The position numbers were made by a program, and so were the translations under genes. A stretch of 64,000 bases of DNA from Maea johnstoni (lineage: Eukaryota > Annelida > Polychaeta > Spionida > Magelonidae): the NCBI GenBank assembly GCA_963942565.1, contig OZ012693.1:8604671-8668670 (forward strand). Direction: 5' to 3'. The notes under the pieces are model-generated. The model was not told the origin of the DNA. It did not search any database and saw only the letters and a program-made list of their open reading frames with translations. Positions 26,601-60,910 of the stretch are shown piece after piece; the stretch's first letter is position 1, and every line of letters begins with the position of its first letter.

Positions 26601-29600
26601 CGATTGAGAATTGATGACAAAATCCACTTCCAATGGATTGACGGGGTTAGTTTTGATTATAGTCCTTCCGGCTACAGCAGATCCGGTGGGGGAAACGCAT
26701 ATGTGGCGACAGACGCAAATACATGGGAACGTAGATTGTTGCATAACATGCTTCATTCATACCATTTTGCCTGCAGGCGACCTTATGGTGAGATTCCATT
26801 TTCCACGTTTGCCACATTTATGGATGGCAAATCCTATTTCGCTACGCACAACACACAAACACAAAACAATGCAAGAAATATATGTATCAATGTCAGTATA
26901 AACACAGTCATGTATCCAACTTCTAACCTATTTGTTCCTATTTGTTCCTCCCTGAGAGGGTAGCCTCCAGAAAGCGACAGCAAAAAATCCAAACGGGCAG
27001 CCTCATTGACAGCCTCGGCACTAAGTGGTCAAGGTGACCAGAGTGGCTGAATTAGTTCACATTTATCTCACCATGTGACTCATTTAGAGTATGACACATC
27101 ACTCTTAGGACCAGGTGGTGCCATCTATCTACCAGTGCTGATACTACACCGCACTGGTGTGTCACAACCTTTTCACCCCCCACTACAGCTACTATGTATG
27201 AGGCAATATTTCTGATACAAAAATGTGCAAGGGGGTCTGATAATACATCAAACGAAAGCTCATAGTGTCTACCTTCTAAATATACATGTTGCTTGCCTGA
27301 ACAACTCCATGTATGCTTTCTATTAAAACTAAAATGTTCCAAAGCACTCTAAAGTAATCCGTTATCCATATGCACCCTAAATGTGAGGTCACTCCGTGCA
27401 AATACAACTCAAACACTTCATCTGACCTTTTCATTGGAAAAGGACCTTATTGATTATCAAAAGTAATTTGAATGAGGAATATTAGAAGAGCATTTTTGGG
27501 GATTTTTCAAAAATGGGGAGGGGGAAATGAATTCCCCACAAACGATCCTGTAGCTATAAAATAAAGCCTCATTTGAAGGAGATATGTCTAGCAATAATTT
27601 TGGTGTATCGTTTTGCTGAGTTTGTGTAAGGAACATTTTGCAAAAATTAAAGATCAATAATGATTTCTCTTAAAAATGAAAATAAATGTCCGTTTCTGAT
27701 ATAAAAAGTGATTGGTATCACAACAGAAGTTGTTCAGCCAGGAAAATTCATATTGTACATATCAAGCTTCATAATATCAAACTTCATACAAAGGATGAAT
27801 CAATTTGACAAATGTTTGTGGTTGTCCTGCACCGTTTAAAAAGTCATTTTGTGTTTATTTTGCATTAACGGTTTAACGATTTTCTCCATAGCTGCCATAA
27901 ATCGTTTTCACCACAACATGGATTTTCTTTCATCAGACACATATATCTTTCAAAAAAATGTGTTTTGTTTTAAGATGGTTTAGCGTACCTGACCACTTTT
28001 GAGGTTTGGCTGATAGCATACTATACTAAAATTCTTCATCAAGTCATTTAAAAGTTAAACCTTATGCTGCTGGACTCTAATTTGGCCGATTCAAAATTAT
28101 GCAAAAACTTAATAAAATTGCTGAAACCCTGGCACATGGGTACTCATCTGAGAGTACTCCCCAAGGGCTTCCCAACAAATACCAACATGATAAGATTTAG
28201 GTTTTTGACAATAATTATTTCTTGTGCTTTAGACAAAAGTAGTCTCAGCATTGGAAGGGTCCAAGAATTTCCATGGTTATTTCAGGGACCCCAGAGCACG
28301 AAGAGGGCAATATCTGTCATACGTCTGAAGAGGGGGAATTATACGCACACAATGGCGTTGAATACTTTGTTTGTACGAACAAAGCCAACCCCAGCTCTGC
28401 TGAGGCACTATGCCAATCCTGCCAGTATAACCTGGTCACCATCAACGACCAGGAACAAAACAATTACATCAAGTCTATCTCGTAAGTATTACTGAATGCA
28501 GTTTCACTAAGATATGTAAAGACTAGGATTTTATTGTGGTCATTAATATCCTAGAATTATATACCTACTTGTTTGGTTTACTCGGACTTCCTCTCTCTGC
28601 AAAAGCTAAGTCAGTTATACTGGAGTTCCTCAGTCCAATGGGCAGAGACCTGCCCCAATAGCCGAGTGGTCTAGTGCCAATGACTTCTCGCTTTTTCTCA
28701 CTACTCTCCAGGATCCAATCCTGGATATGATATCTTGGAAATTGCCAATGACATGGGGTTAAGCGGTGCCTTTCACCAGCTGATACAGTTTTATACACGT
28801 CTTACAATGGGCTACAGAACAGACATGTAATTCCTGCACCATCGACCGGATGTCTGCCAATACCTAGTTGGACAAACACCCTTAGATAGTCTGTCAACAA
28901 ATAAGCAAAGCATATAGATGACCGACTTAGCTTGCAAATCAAAGCTACATTAAGTTGTGAGGCTATCCATGCATCCGTGCCCAGGAAACTGGGTGGCAAT
29001 TGGGCGTGCAGTCGTGTAACATGCCCGGGCTGCCTGCGCATTTAGTGCAGGAATTAAATGTTGGTACTGTAGTCACGACTTAGCTTTAGCCGCAATATGG
29101 CTGAAAATGTGATAAAAAACGAAATTCCAAATTTTGATCTTAGCCAATCAGTCCTATTTGACCTGTTATATTGCATTTTGCGTCCGCCAACTGACAGAAT
29201 TTATGAAAAAATTTGCCGCTAAATAGGAAATGTTCATGTTGGAAAGTATCTGATATCTTGAATATATGCGCTAAGACATTGAGCTATAGTCATTCACGTT
29301 TCAAACGCCAATTCCGGAATTTTCAAAAAGTCTAAGTTGTGCAAAAAAATAAATTCTGTTTTGCACTCTTTTCACTTGTTCCCTTAGCAGTCTTTTTTTT
29401 AATTTGAAGAAATTTTGGTTTATTCATTCCTTGCCAACTTTGGCCATCGTCTAATACATACAATTGCTTATGTTTTTCCAGTTGAAAAAAAATACATGAC
29501 CATTTGTAAGTGTGACCTTCATTCCAGCGTAGTGGAAGTACTGAAGGATTTCCTGAAACATGATTTATTAGTAGATTGAGAATATTGTGATTTACATTGA

Positions 29601-32600
29601 TACTAGATCATTTTTCATATAATTGATGCCATTTTTTTTTTTAATTTGTCTTCCTTGTCAGTGTTGATGTCGTGTCTGGCACTTACCTGATTGGGCTGAA
29701 GCTTGATGCGTCTCGTGAGTGGCGTTGGCCAGACGGTACTCCCCCACAATGGACGAACTGGGCCTCTGAAGAACCTTCGAGCGAGGCCATCATGGCTTCA
29801 ATAACACGGACTGGAACATGGGGTGGGAGATTAAATTCAGACTTCAAGTATATCTGCGGTAATTCCCGTTGTGAGTATCAGATATAAATACTATAGTTCA
29901 ATTGGTGAGTAGGATACATAAATGTTATAATTCCATTGGTGAGTAGGATACATAAATGTTATAATTCCATTGGTGAGTAGGATACATAAATGTTATAATT
30001 CCATTGGTGAGTAGGATACATAAATGTTACAATTCCATTGGTGAGTAGGATACATAAATGTCATAATTCCAGTGGTGAGTATCAGATATAAATACTATAG
30101 TTCAATTGGTGAGTAGGATACATAAATGTTACAATTCCATTGGTGAGTAGGATACATAAATGTTATAATTCCATTGGTGAGTAGGATACATAAATGGTAC
30201 AATTCCATTGGTGAGTAGGATACATAAATGTCATAATTCCATTGGTGAGTAGGATACATAAATGGTATAATTCCATTGGTGAGTAGGATACATAAATGCT
30301 ATAATTCCAAAGGTGAGTAGGATACATAAATGGTATAATTCCATTGGTGAGTAGGATACATAAATGTCATAATTCCATTGGTGAGTAGGATACATATAAT
30401 GTTATAATTCCATTGGTGAGTAGGATACATAAATGCTATAATTCCATTGGTGAGTAGGATACATAAATGGTATAATTCCATTGGTGAGTAGGATACATAT
30501 AATATTATCATTCCATTGGTGAGGAGGATGCATAATTATTATTCCATTGATGAGGAGGATACATAAATGTTATACTTCCATTGGTGAGGAGGATACATAA
30601 ATGTTATGATTCTAGTGTTGAGTATGAGGTATATATGGTATAGTTTAATTGGTGAGTATCAACAGGCCTCAACGCTAACTCAAAATGTTTCTGGCCCCGT
30701 AGTACCAGTAACACCTAGGATCTACTGGTCCTGCAAACTTTTTCTTAAACATAACAAGGGAAAACATTGGATAATAGTCCACAACATTTATTTTTATTTA
30801 TTTTATATTCATTCATTTCAAATGCATTTTTGGACAATCCTGAGGGGAAACTTGTTTAAAAGAATGTCCCCAAAAGTGTACTGGTTCTGTAAGACCAGTT
30901 GAGTTATTTTATTACTGGCTCAAAGCCGTTTTTGGTAATATTTTTACTAGCCTGGTGCGGACGGTTCACCGGTACCGTCAAACCGTGATCAGACATAAAT
31001 ATTATAATTCCATTGGTGAGTAGGAGGCTCACGGTACAGACATTTAATTCCTGCACCAGTCGACCAGACGTCCGCCAGTGCCTGGTTGTACAAATACCAA
31101 TGGATAACATGTCAACAAATAAGCAATGCATTTCAATGACCCACAGAGCTTTCAAATCTAATCTACGTTCAGTTGTGAGATCATCCATGCAACCCTGTCA
31201 GGAAACTGGGTGGCAATTGGGCATGTCGTGTATTTTGCCTGAGCTTCCTACGTATCTAGTAAAGGAATCAAATATCAGCACTGTATGTGTTATAATTACA
31301 GTGGTTAGTATCAGACATAAATGTTATAAATTCATTGGTGAGTAGGAGTCACAAATTTTATTATTCCAGTAATTATTAAATCATTATTTGAGTAAGATAC
31401 ATAGATTTTATAATTCCAATGGTGAGTAGCAGACATAAATATTCAATAGCAGTGTTGAGCGGGAGGCATAATTAATATAAATCGGATTCCAGTGGTTGGT
31501 ATAGGGGACATGAATGTAAAGATTCGAGTAGTGTGTAAAAGAAATAGGTTTTGTAATTTCATTGGCGAGTAGTAGGCATTTTTACAAACATGAACAAAAA
31601 ATTCCTCAGTTGCCGAGCAGTCTTATGTATTCCAATCCGACTGCTCACCATTGAAATAGGCATTTGGGATTTAGAATTTCAAAAATCGCCACTTTTTCTG
31701 CCATATAGCGGCTAAAGTAAGGACAAGCCTGTGGTTAGTGGTGGGGGAAACTAGAGTACCCAGCAAAACCCCCTCAAACCCCTAGTTACTGGCAATCGCC
31801 AGACTATTCAGTTGATATCCTCACAGTTGATAAAAGTATATTTTGGAAAATGTTTGAAGGGGATATATACATCAAAAACCCTACTCCGGATATTTTATGA
31901 ATTGATGTTTTATTTCTAGCTACTTTTGAAAGGTTCCATTGATCCAGGTGTGTTAAAGTGGTGATGTAATCGCTGATGTTGATATTTTCTATTGAAGCCA
32001 ATGATGTTCAAACTACTACTAGCATCCAAGGAACAAGCACTGGTAGTGGTGATGGTGCAGTAGTTACAACTACAGCTGTAAGCTTGGAGGGCACATCTTC
32101 AACTAGTCAGGAAGGAGCTACCACCACTGCAGCCACGGGTGCAACTGGAACGGCTGGTGGAGGTAGCTCACCATTAGGTGATGGAACAGGTACACCGGGT
32201 GTGACAATAGGCACAGATAATACACCCTCAGTAGAGATGGCAGCTACAGCCACATTGGCCACAGGTACAGCAGGGACTGTCCTGCAGGGAGGGACAGCCA
32301 CCATGGATACCAGCTCAGTAGGGACAGCCTTTTTGGATACAGGCAAAACAGGATTTACTGGACTAACAGGGACTGCCACTTCTATAGGGCACAGTGTGTC
32401 AGATGCTACAGTTACAGGTATTTAGTTGATATTCTCAGATAAAAGCCTATTTTTAAAATATTTGAATGGGAAATATACTGAGGAAACAATGGCCTGACTA
32501 TTTAGTTGATATCCTCATAGTTGATAAGATATTTGGAAAATATTTGAAGAGAAAATATGCATGAAAACTAATCCTCAACCCTACTTTGAATATTTCATAA

Positions 32601-33029
32601 ACTAATACTTTATTTCTGGGTATTTTTCAAAGGTTCAATTGATCCAGGGGTGGAATTAAGCATGCGCCTTTTAAAATAGTGCTATCATCTCTGATGTTGA
32701 TATTTTCTATTGAAGCAGTGACTGTCCTGCAGGGAGGGCCAGCCACCATGGATACCAGCTCAGTAGGGACAGCCTTTTTGGACACAGGCACAATGGAAAT
32801 TACAGTACTAACAGGGACTGCCACTTCAATGGGGTACGGTGTGTCAGATGCCACAGTCACTGGTACTGGATCAGAAATCACAGGTAAAAGTTGCAATACA
32901 AGATATATGCTATAAGTGATCTTCGTAAAATATTTGAATTGCTAAAGGAATTGTTTAATGCAACAGGAGCAACAAATTTTATAACAACACATGGATTGAA
33001 TAACGCTTCTGCAGGTCCTTTTTCAAATG
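23631..33029 (+). CDS. Secreted or surface protein with two C-type lectin domains and mucin-like tail (3' end not found)
   Basis: Coding exons, all with GT-AG sites and matching phases: 23631-23676, 24491-24653, 26570-26787, 28286-28481, 29662-29870, 31998-32417, 32716-32883, 32967-33029. Exon 1 is a signal peptide (MILLPLLLLIGDRAS). Exons 2-3 form lectin domain 1 (CHSWENTGSDC, HGGHLASI, VWIGL, FQWIDG, FACRRP). Exons 4-5 form domain 2 (YFVC, LVTINDQEQ, YLIGL, WRWPDGTPP, WTNWASEEPSS, FKYIC). Exons 6-8 code a Thr/Ser/Gly-rich mucin-like stretch, likely O-glycosylated. C-type lectin domains bind sugars or proteins outside the cell. Here EPN reads EPS in domain 2 and no such motif is seen in domain 1, and both domains lack the inner cysteine pair, so calcium-dependent sugar binding is doubtful. 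The AG before the ATG suggests a 5' UTR intron. The last exon has an open donor, so a tail or membrane exon lies further on. Confidence 0.85.
23865..24068 (-). repeat. tRNA-derived SINE in lectin gene intron 1
   Basis: Minus strand: an A box (TGGCCGTGTGGTCTA, 24061-24047) and a perfect B box (GGTTCGAATCC, 24004-23994) are followed by a non-tRNA body (gtgccagtgacttgg, ggtttcctccaccagtt). Tail-related sequence recurs near 31690-31800, and a tRNA-like head recurs at 28659-28721. Confidence 0.8.
24137..24389. mobile_element. TA-target MITE, TACAG family, copy in lectin intron 1
   Basis: About 253 bp bounded by TA; ends CAGTACACATATTTAATTCC and, inverted, CAGTGCTGACATTTGATTCC. The body matches 28815-29069 and 31036-31283. 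The CAG ends with TA flanks suggest a Tc1/mariner-type non-autonomous element. Confidence 0.8.
24662..26300 (-). pseudogene. Decayed non-LTR retrotransposon (LINE) antisense in lectin intron 2
   Basis: On the minus strand, RT sequence is spread over at least three frames: 25834-26295 (SEHIQFAGHP, FKRGVQVPLYKGKD, NCRGITLLPTFNKILE), 25269-26120 (FYDVAKAFDTVWIDGLF as motif A, LQRGIHQGGFLSLMKY as motif B, GYADNVATCC as motif C) and 24685-25008 (a C-terminal piece with MRLERVIQVRKLMFIRSIL). The catalytic YADD reads YADN, so this copy is dead. The 5' part with the endonuclease is missing. The clade cannot be set from the motifs. Target-site duplications were not found, so the edges are approximate. 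Confidence 0.85.
28057..28276 (+). repeat. Dispersed repeat, about 220 bp, three copies in the window
   Basis: Landmarks: atgctgctgg, gctgaaaccctggcacatggg, ccaacatgataagattta, gcattggaagggt. Other copies: about 59427-59655 (same strand) and 57930-58150 (inverted, AATF intron 10). No coding content. Confidence 0.7.
28650..28800 (+). repeat. tRNA-derived SINE (degenerate) in lectin intron 4
   Basis: A tRNA-like head with A box TAGCCGAGTGGTCTAG (28659-28674) and a weakened B box GGATCCAATCC (28711-28721), then a body (gccaatgacatggggttaagcgg) partly shared with 23140-23165. Confidence 0.65.
28815..29069. mobile_element. TA-target MITE, TACAG family, copy in lectin intron 4
   Basis: TA at 28813-28814 and 29070-29071. 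Ends CAGAACAGACATGTAATTCC and, inverted, CAGTACCAACATTTAATTCC. The body matches the other copies. Confidence 0.8.
29880..30660 (+). repeat. 34-bp minisatellite of donor-like units right after lectin exon 5
   Basis: About 22 units close to ataattccattggtgagtag plus gatacataaatgtt. About 19 of them contain GGTGAGT, a strong splice-donor consensus. The array begins at the true exon 5 donor (GTGAGTATCAG at 29871), and the first unit and the one near 30074 repeat the donor's own downstream sequence (atcagatataaatactatag). Scattered further units occur to about 31570. Confidence 0.92.
30661..30960 (+). repeat. CAGGCCT-family dispersed repeat (copy 1)
   Basis: Begins caggcctcaacgctaactc and contains ctactggtcctgcaaa and ctcaaagccgtttttgg. 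It is shared with 47941-48239 and, inverted, 61130-61797. The ends of the latter two are inverted-repeat-like (CAGGCCTCAACGCTA / CAGGGCTCGATGCTA), which suggests a MITE. It sits just beyond the donor-like array. Confidence 0.7.
31036..31283. mobile_element. TA-target MITE, TACAG family, third copy in lectin gene (intron 5)
   Basis: TA at 31034-31035 and 31284-31285. Left end CAGACATTTAATTCC, right end (inverted) CAGTGCTGATATTTGATTCC. Inserted among stray units of the donor-like minisatellite. Confidence 0.8.
31803..32883 (+). repeat. Tandem duplication covering a mucin exon and its upstream intron
   Basis: The block before and including the end of exon 6 is repeated around exon 7: gttgatatcctcatagttgat, caaaggttcaattgatccag and gatattttctattgaag are shared by both introns. 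The exon parts share acwgtcctgcagggaggg through tgtgtcagatgc. Both exons are phase 1-1, so adding a copy keeps the frame. Confidence 0.85.
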
Positions 33030-33669
33030 GTGAGCATATCTTATTATTATCCTTAGGATCTCACTTTTTAGGTAAATAGCTCAAAACCATCATATAATCA
33101 TAATGGGAAAAGACAAAGCTATGATAAGATTATATGAAAGACATTGATTTTCTTTTCTGTTATATGTTGACAAACGCATAACTAAGTAATATTTAAAACT
33201 TCATTAACAAGTCAACAAAAGTATTATTTCAATATTAAAATGATGATTATTGCTTAAAGTAGTTGCACCTTGAAGCATTGTGTAGGTTATTAATGATGAA
33301 TTCTGCTTGCTAAAATATTATTTTTAGATTAAAACTGATTTGTGTAACTTTAATTATTTTGGAATAAATGTGGCACTTGTGGTCATCACAGTCACTTGAT
33401 CAGTTTATTGGCGACTACAAATGCAACCTGAAATCTAATTGTTTTCACGTGTGCAATGTGGGTGAATGTGTGTGTTTGTGTGTGCAGCGAGCAGAATAGC
33501 CTAGCTTCGGAGAGCAGATCAGGACTATCAGGAGGAAGGATTGAGCGCTGGGAGAATGAAGAATGTGGAAATCTGAATCCTTGATGGTGGTATCGTATCT
33601 GGTGGAAAAGGTTATTGACTCGCCACATCTGTACGTCTGGATGATGGTGGCAGGGAAACACAAGAATGT
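33030..33669. other. No exon recognised after lectin exon 8
   Basis: AT-rich; presumably intron of the lectin gene, since exon 8 ends in a good donor (GTGAGC). Frames on the minus strand here look random. Confidence 0.4.
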
Positions 33670-33677
33670 GGCTTTTG

Positions 33678-34200
33678 CCCGGCGGGGGCACTTAGGTATT
33701 TAGGGGGGTGGATACGCTCGTTATCAAAATTAAAAAATACCCCTAAAGCACTGATTTCTGGCCAAAAAAGCACCCTAATTTTTAAAAAACGCTGACTTTT
33801 TCCACTAAAAAAACACCCCTTCTTTTATCAAAACACTGACATTGGATGAACGGGAACACGTATTTTAACTTTAGATTTTATAATCCTCTGCCTGTTTAAC
33901 GGCAGCACACTCGGTAGTTCAGACATAAACATCGACACTAACAACTTCAGATGCATGAGTAAGGTTCAATATTGTTGAACTACAGACTCGGAAGCACAGT
34001 CACTTCGGGAGTCACTAGGCGTCAGAGCCACGTATATTTCGGAAGGGGATTTTCAACCCCCATTCTTCGTATCTGGGTACAAAAAAGTACCCTTCTTTTA
34101 AAAAATCCCGGACATGCGGAGGTCTTAAAAAAGACCCCTTCCTCCGCGAAATACGTAACGCAGGTGCGGCCCCCCTCTATCCCTGAGTGACCCCGCCGGG
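33678..34200. mobile_element. hAT-like MITE, copy 2, with intact-looking ends and 8-bp TSD
   Basis: The perfect 8-bp duplication GGCTTTTG lies at 33670-33677 and 34201-34208. TIRs: CCCGGCGGGGGCACTTAGG and, inverted, CCCGGCGGGGTCACTCAGGG. The body matches 19532-20025 throughout (acccctaaagcactgatttc, ctggccaaaaaagcaccct, gaacgggaacacgtatttta). Confidence 0.9.
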
Positions 34201-34360
34201 GGCTTTTGCTGACTTGTGAGTTTGCATGTGGGCATGTGGGTTCTTTGCGTTAATTGAGTCACCAAAGCATACCTGATTTTACAGGAGAATGACAATATTC
34301 CTGAGCATGATCATGCACGACACAATGGACTTTTTCGTGGGGCAACAAACTAGCCGTTAA

Positions 34361-35175
34361 GGTCTTATGACACTTTTAGAAATCTCAGTTTAATTTTCCT
34401 GAAATTTTACCAAAGGAAAGAACCTAGCACAGTGATCTTCAAAAGAACTTAAAATCATGGGGTCATCGCCTTTGTTTTTTTTTCACAGATTTTTGAAAAT
34501 TTAATGCAATTTATGTCACAAACATCACTTTCTCCAAAATTGGTGTCTTTTTTTGCTAGATTTATTCCATCAAAAGATACTGACACAGCCTGAAATACTG
34601 TTCTGCCTTGTTGAAATCATTTTTCTGCTGTTATATAAGAATTCTTGGGCAATAGAAGGAATTCGAGAAACAAGTTTTTAACCCAAAATTGATATAAGTC
34701 AGAATTGCCAATTTTTGTCTACACTATCTACACAATGCTCTTAATAAAATGACATAAAGAAAATGATAGGTCATCATGTTAGTTTTCGAACCACAGATGG
34801 TCAAAGTTTGTAAAATAGGACTTTTTGGGGGCAAATCTTCATGAAAATGATAGAGAAGAGTTACTCAATTGTTACCGTATATGCCCATGCTTATTGATGA
34901 GCAAGGGAACCCCATTTTATACACATGAATTATCACACATTATTCCTGAAAACGTGTCAAAACATCAAAGTCAATGAATATGGAAATCACTGTAGCCAAA
35001 AACAAAAAACTCATAGAATACTATTTATCATAGGCGGGTATAATCAAAATAGTTACATATTCAATATAAATCAATTTCCTTTCAATTTTTCCAGTGATGT
35101 CAGGTAAATTGTAATAAATTATTTTAGTTTGTCAAATACCCAATAGGTGTCACCGGTATAGAGTATCGTAAGACC
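34361..35175. mobile_element. TTAA-flanked element with GGTCTTAYGA ends
   Basis: TTAA at 34357-34360 and 35176-35179. Ends GGTCTTATGACAC and, inverted, GGTCTTACGATAC (11 of 13). 815 bp, AT-rich, no transposase. The short TIR and TTAA fit a piggyBac- or Kolobok-type MITE. Confidence 0.7.
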
Positions 35176-35179
35176 TTAA

Positions 35180-39530
<4,351 letters not shown>

Positions 39531-40060
39531 CTATGGAATGCCATTAATGCATTTATTTACTATTTCTCTTTAATAAAGAAAAATTATTTTTCTTTAAATC
39601 GATTTTTCTTTAGAGTAAAATCAGACATATATCTTTAAAGAAAAATCATTTTCCTTAAAGAAAAATCATTTTGCTTTAAAGAAAAATCTTTTTTCTTCTT
39701 GGATTAAGAAAGGAATGGATATGTAACGAGAGACCAATTACTATATGCCCTATAGTTACATGCTAGCCTCATGCCAGGACTAGTAGATAAGGCAACAGCA
39801 CGAGGTCACGTGGGAACAAGGACCAATCAGGGCTCCCGCATCGATTACATTACAGAGAAACCTTATCTCCACCACCTGCTGGGGGTGCCCAGAGCACCTA
39901 TTAGCGACTATTAATTGACACTGGTTGAGGCTAGCATGTTCAGGTTGACCGGCTGGTTTCCATTCCATGTGTTGGTCTTCTAAGTTTTCTTTAAAGAAAA
40001 ATAAGCACCATTTTTCTTTAAGGAGAAATAGTAAATAAATGCATTAATTGCATTCCATAG
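39531..40060. mobile_element. MITE with about 45-bp TIRs, carrying another repeat inside
   Basis: Ends CTATGGAATGCCATTAATGC and, inverted, CTATGGAATGCAATTAATGC, continuing with atttatttactatttct. Flanks ATTA at 39527-39530 and 40061-40064 may be the target duplication. The interior is rich in TTTCTTTAAAG units. Confidence 0.8.
39722..39968. repeat. Dispersed 240-bp repeat nested in the MITE
   Basis: Matches the two arms at 62102-62651 (tatgtaacgagagaccaatta, ggaacaaggaccaatcaggg, gagaaaccttatctccacca, catgttcaggttgacc). Confidence 0.8.
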
Positions 40061-40064
40061 ATTA

Positions 40065-40386
40065 CTTTTTAAAAGTTTAAATACTGTAGATCAACCTTCT
40101 ATTATTTTCTTGTAACTTGTTGTCAGATAAGGAGATGACACTACATAAACCCTAGTCGCGACTGACCGCCGCGCTGTGACCTCAGCCTAGTTTAATAACA
40201 GAAGTATAGGCGGAGCGGCACGGCCGATAGCCTTCTAACGGGTTTTAATTTGACTATCCGCTCTCACCAACTCTGGCGATCGATTTATATACGCCGGGGT
40301 ACATCGATACCAAGCTTTCGTACTGTTCATGGATAAGTGGCGAGTATGTTAGTTGTAATCGATCGTCCTTAGCACATGAAACAAGC
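40065..40386 (+). promoter_or_regulatory. Putative promoter and 5' UTR region of AATF
   Basis: The 320 bp before the AATF start are richer in CG (gaccgccgcgctg, ggcggagcggcacgg) than the surrounding sequence, as often at housekeeping promoters. No TATA box at a convincing place; the transcription start cannot be set. A MITE ends only about 325 bp upstream of the ATG. Confidence 0.45.
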
Positions 40387-59378
<18,992 letters not shown>

Positions 59379-59667
59379 AACTCAGCAAAGAACATGTGGA
59401 CGATCCTGACAGATCATATAGACTTTCATTTAACCCATGTGCTGCTGGTGGCTAATTTTGCCAATACAAAATGATGCAGTAAAAGCCGAAAAATGACTGA
59501 AATCCTGGAACATGGGTAATCATCTAAGAGTACTCAGCGAGAGCTTTCCAATGAACACCAACATGACAGGATTTAGATGTTTTTCTGTTTTTATAAAATC
59601 TTTACGTCCTTATTCTTTGGATGAAAGTATCCTTAGCATTGGAAGGGTTCAAGTTTCTTTGAAGTTT
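59379..59667 (+). other. AATF 3' flank or UTR with a dispersed repeat
   Basis: Immediately after the AATF stop; from about 59427 it is a copy of the 220-bp repeat of 28057-28276. No clear poly(A) signal at once downstream; an AATAAA lies near 60435. Confidence 0.5.
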
Positions 59668-60058
59668 TATTCAAATTGAGAGTGGATGGAACTTGTGGAC
59701 TAAGCCTTTCCACAGGTCAATTTTCATGTAATCTCATTCAAATTCAAATTAAAAGTGAGTTATGCTTGTGGACCTAGTCTTTGCAACAGGTCAACTTTCA
59801 ATTGATTTTATACAAAATGAAAGTGAATAGAACTTGTGGCTCTAGCCATGCCACAGGTTATTGTTCACTTAATTTTGTTTATATTGAAAGTGAATGAAAC
59901 TTGTGGACCAAGTCTTTGCAACAGGTCAACTCTCAATTAACTTTATTGAGATTAAATGTGACTGAAATTTGTGGCCTTAGCCTTGCCACAGGCCAACTTT
60001 CACTTTGTTTTATCTAAATTAAAAGTGAATGAAACTTTTGGACTTTCCACAGGTCAGG
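59668..60058 (+). repeat. Minisatellite, about six units of about 68 bp, downstream of AATF
   Basis: Unit landmarks: aaagtgaatgaaacttgtgg, ctagccttgccacaggtcaa, ctttcaattaa; occurrences of acttgtgg-like sequence at about 59690, 59763, 59831, 59898, 59966 and 60030. Possibly within the 3' UTR. Confidence 0.85.
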
Positions 60059-60146
60059 AAATGTGTTTATTTTACATAGTTTCCACATAGATATATACCA
60101 CATAGTAGATGAGTCTACCCTTGTTACGCTTCATGCATGTTTTATG

Positions 60147-60147
<1 letters not shown>

Positions 60148-60232
<85 letters not shown>
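60148..60232. repeat. (TA)n microsatellite
   Basis: Pure TA, about 85 bp. Confidence 0.95.
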
Positions 60233-60237
<5 letters not shown>

Positions 60238-60523
60238 TATATATTTTTTTGATAGTTAAAAAAACAAATATGATTGGTTCAAAACATACATTTTGCAGAC
60301 AGTTACAATCTACTATTTTAATACATTTTTTGAAAAGTAATTTAGGAAAATATATATTTGGTGACTGTTAAACTATCCACTGCTTCTTGGATAAATGCAC
60401 ATGAAAAAACAATTAAAACCAGTTAAATATGTATCAATAAAATGAATTATTAAGAAGCAATCCTAGTTGTTTATCTTGTTTACAGCGAATGGTCTGATCT
60501 GTGGAGATGTTTGATACAAAACG

Positions 60524-60910
<387 letters not shown>

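Noticed and set aside
29662-29870. EPS in WASEEPSS as a calcium-dependent sugar-binding EPN site
   Set aside because: The third residue differs and the loop cysteines are missing, so a working mannose-type site is not supported.
30299-30511. Repetitive minus-strand frame with YPTHQWN units
   Set aside because: Shadow of the 34-bp minisatellite.
32107-32379. Minus-strand frame rich in Pro, Val and Ala
   Set aside because: Antisense shadow of mucin exon 6, which has matching splice phases on the plus strand.
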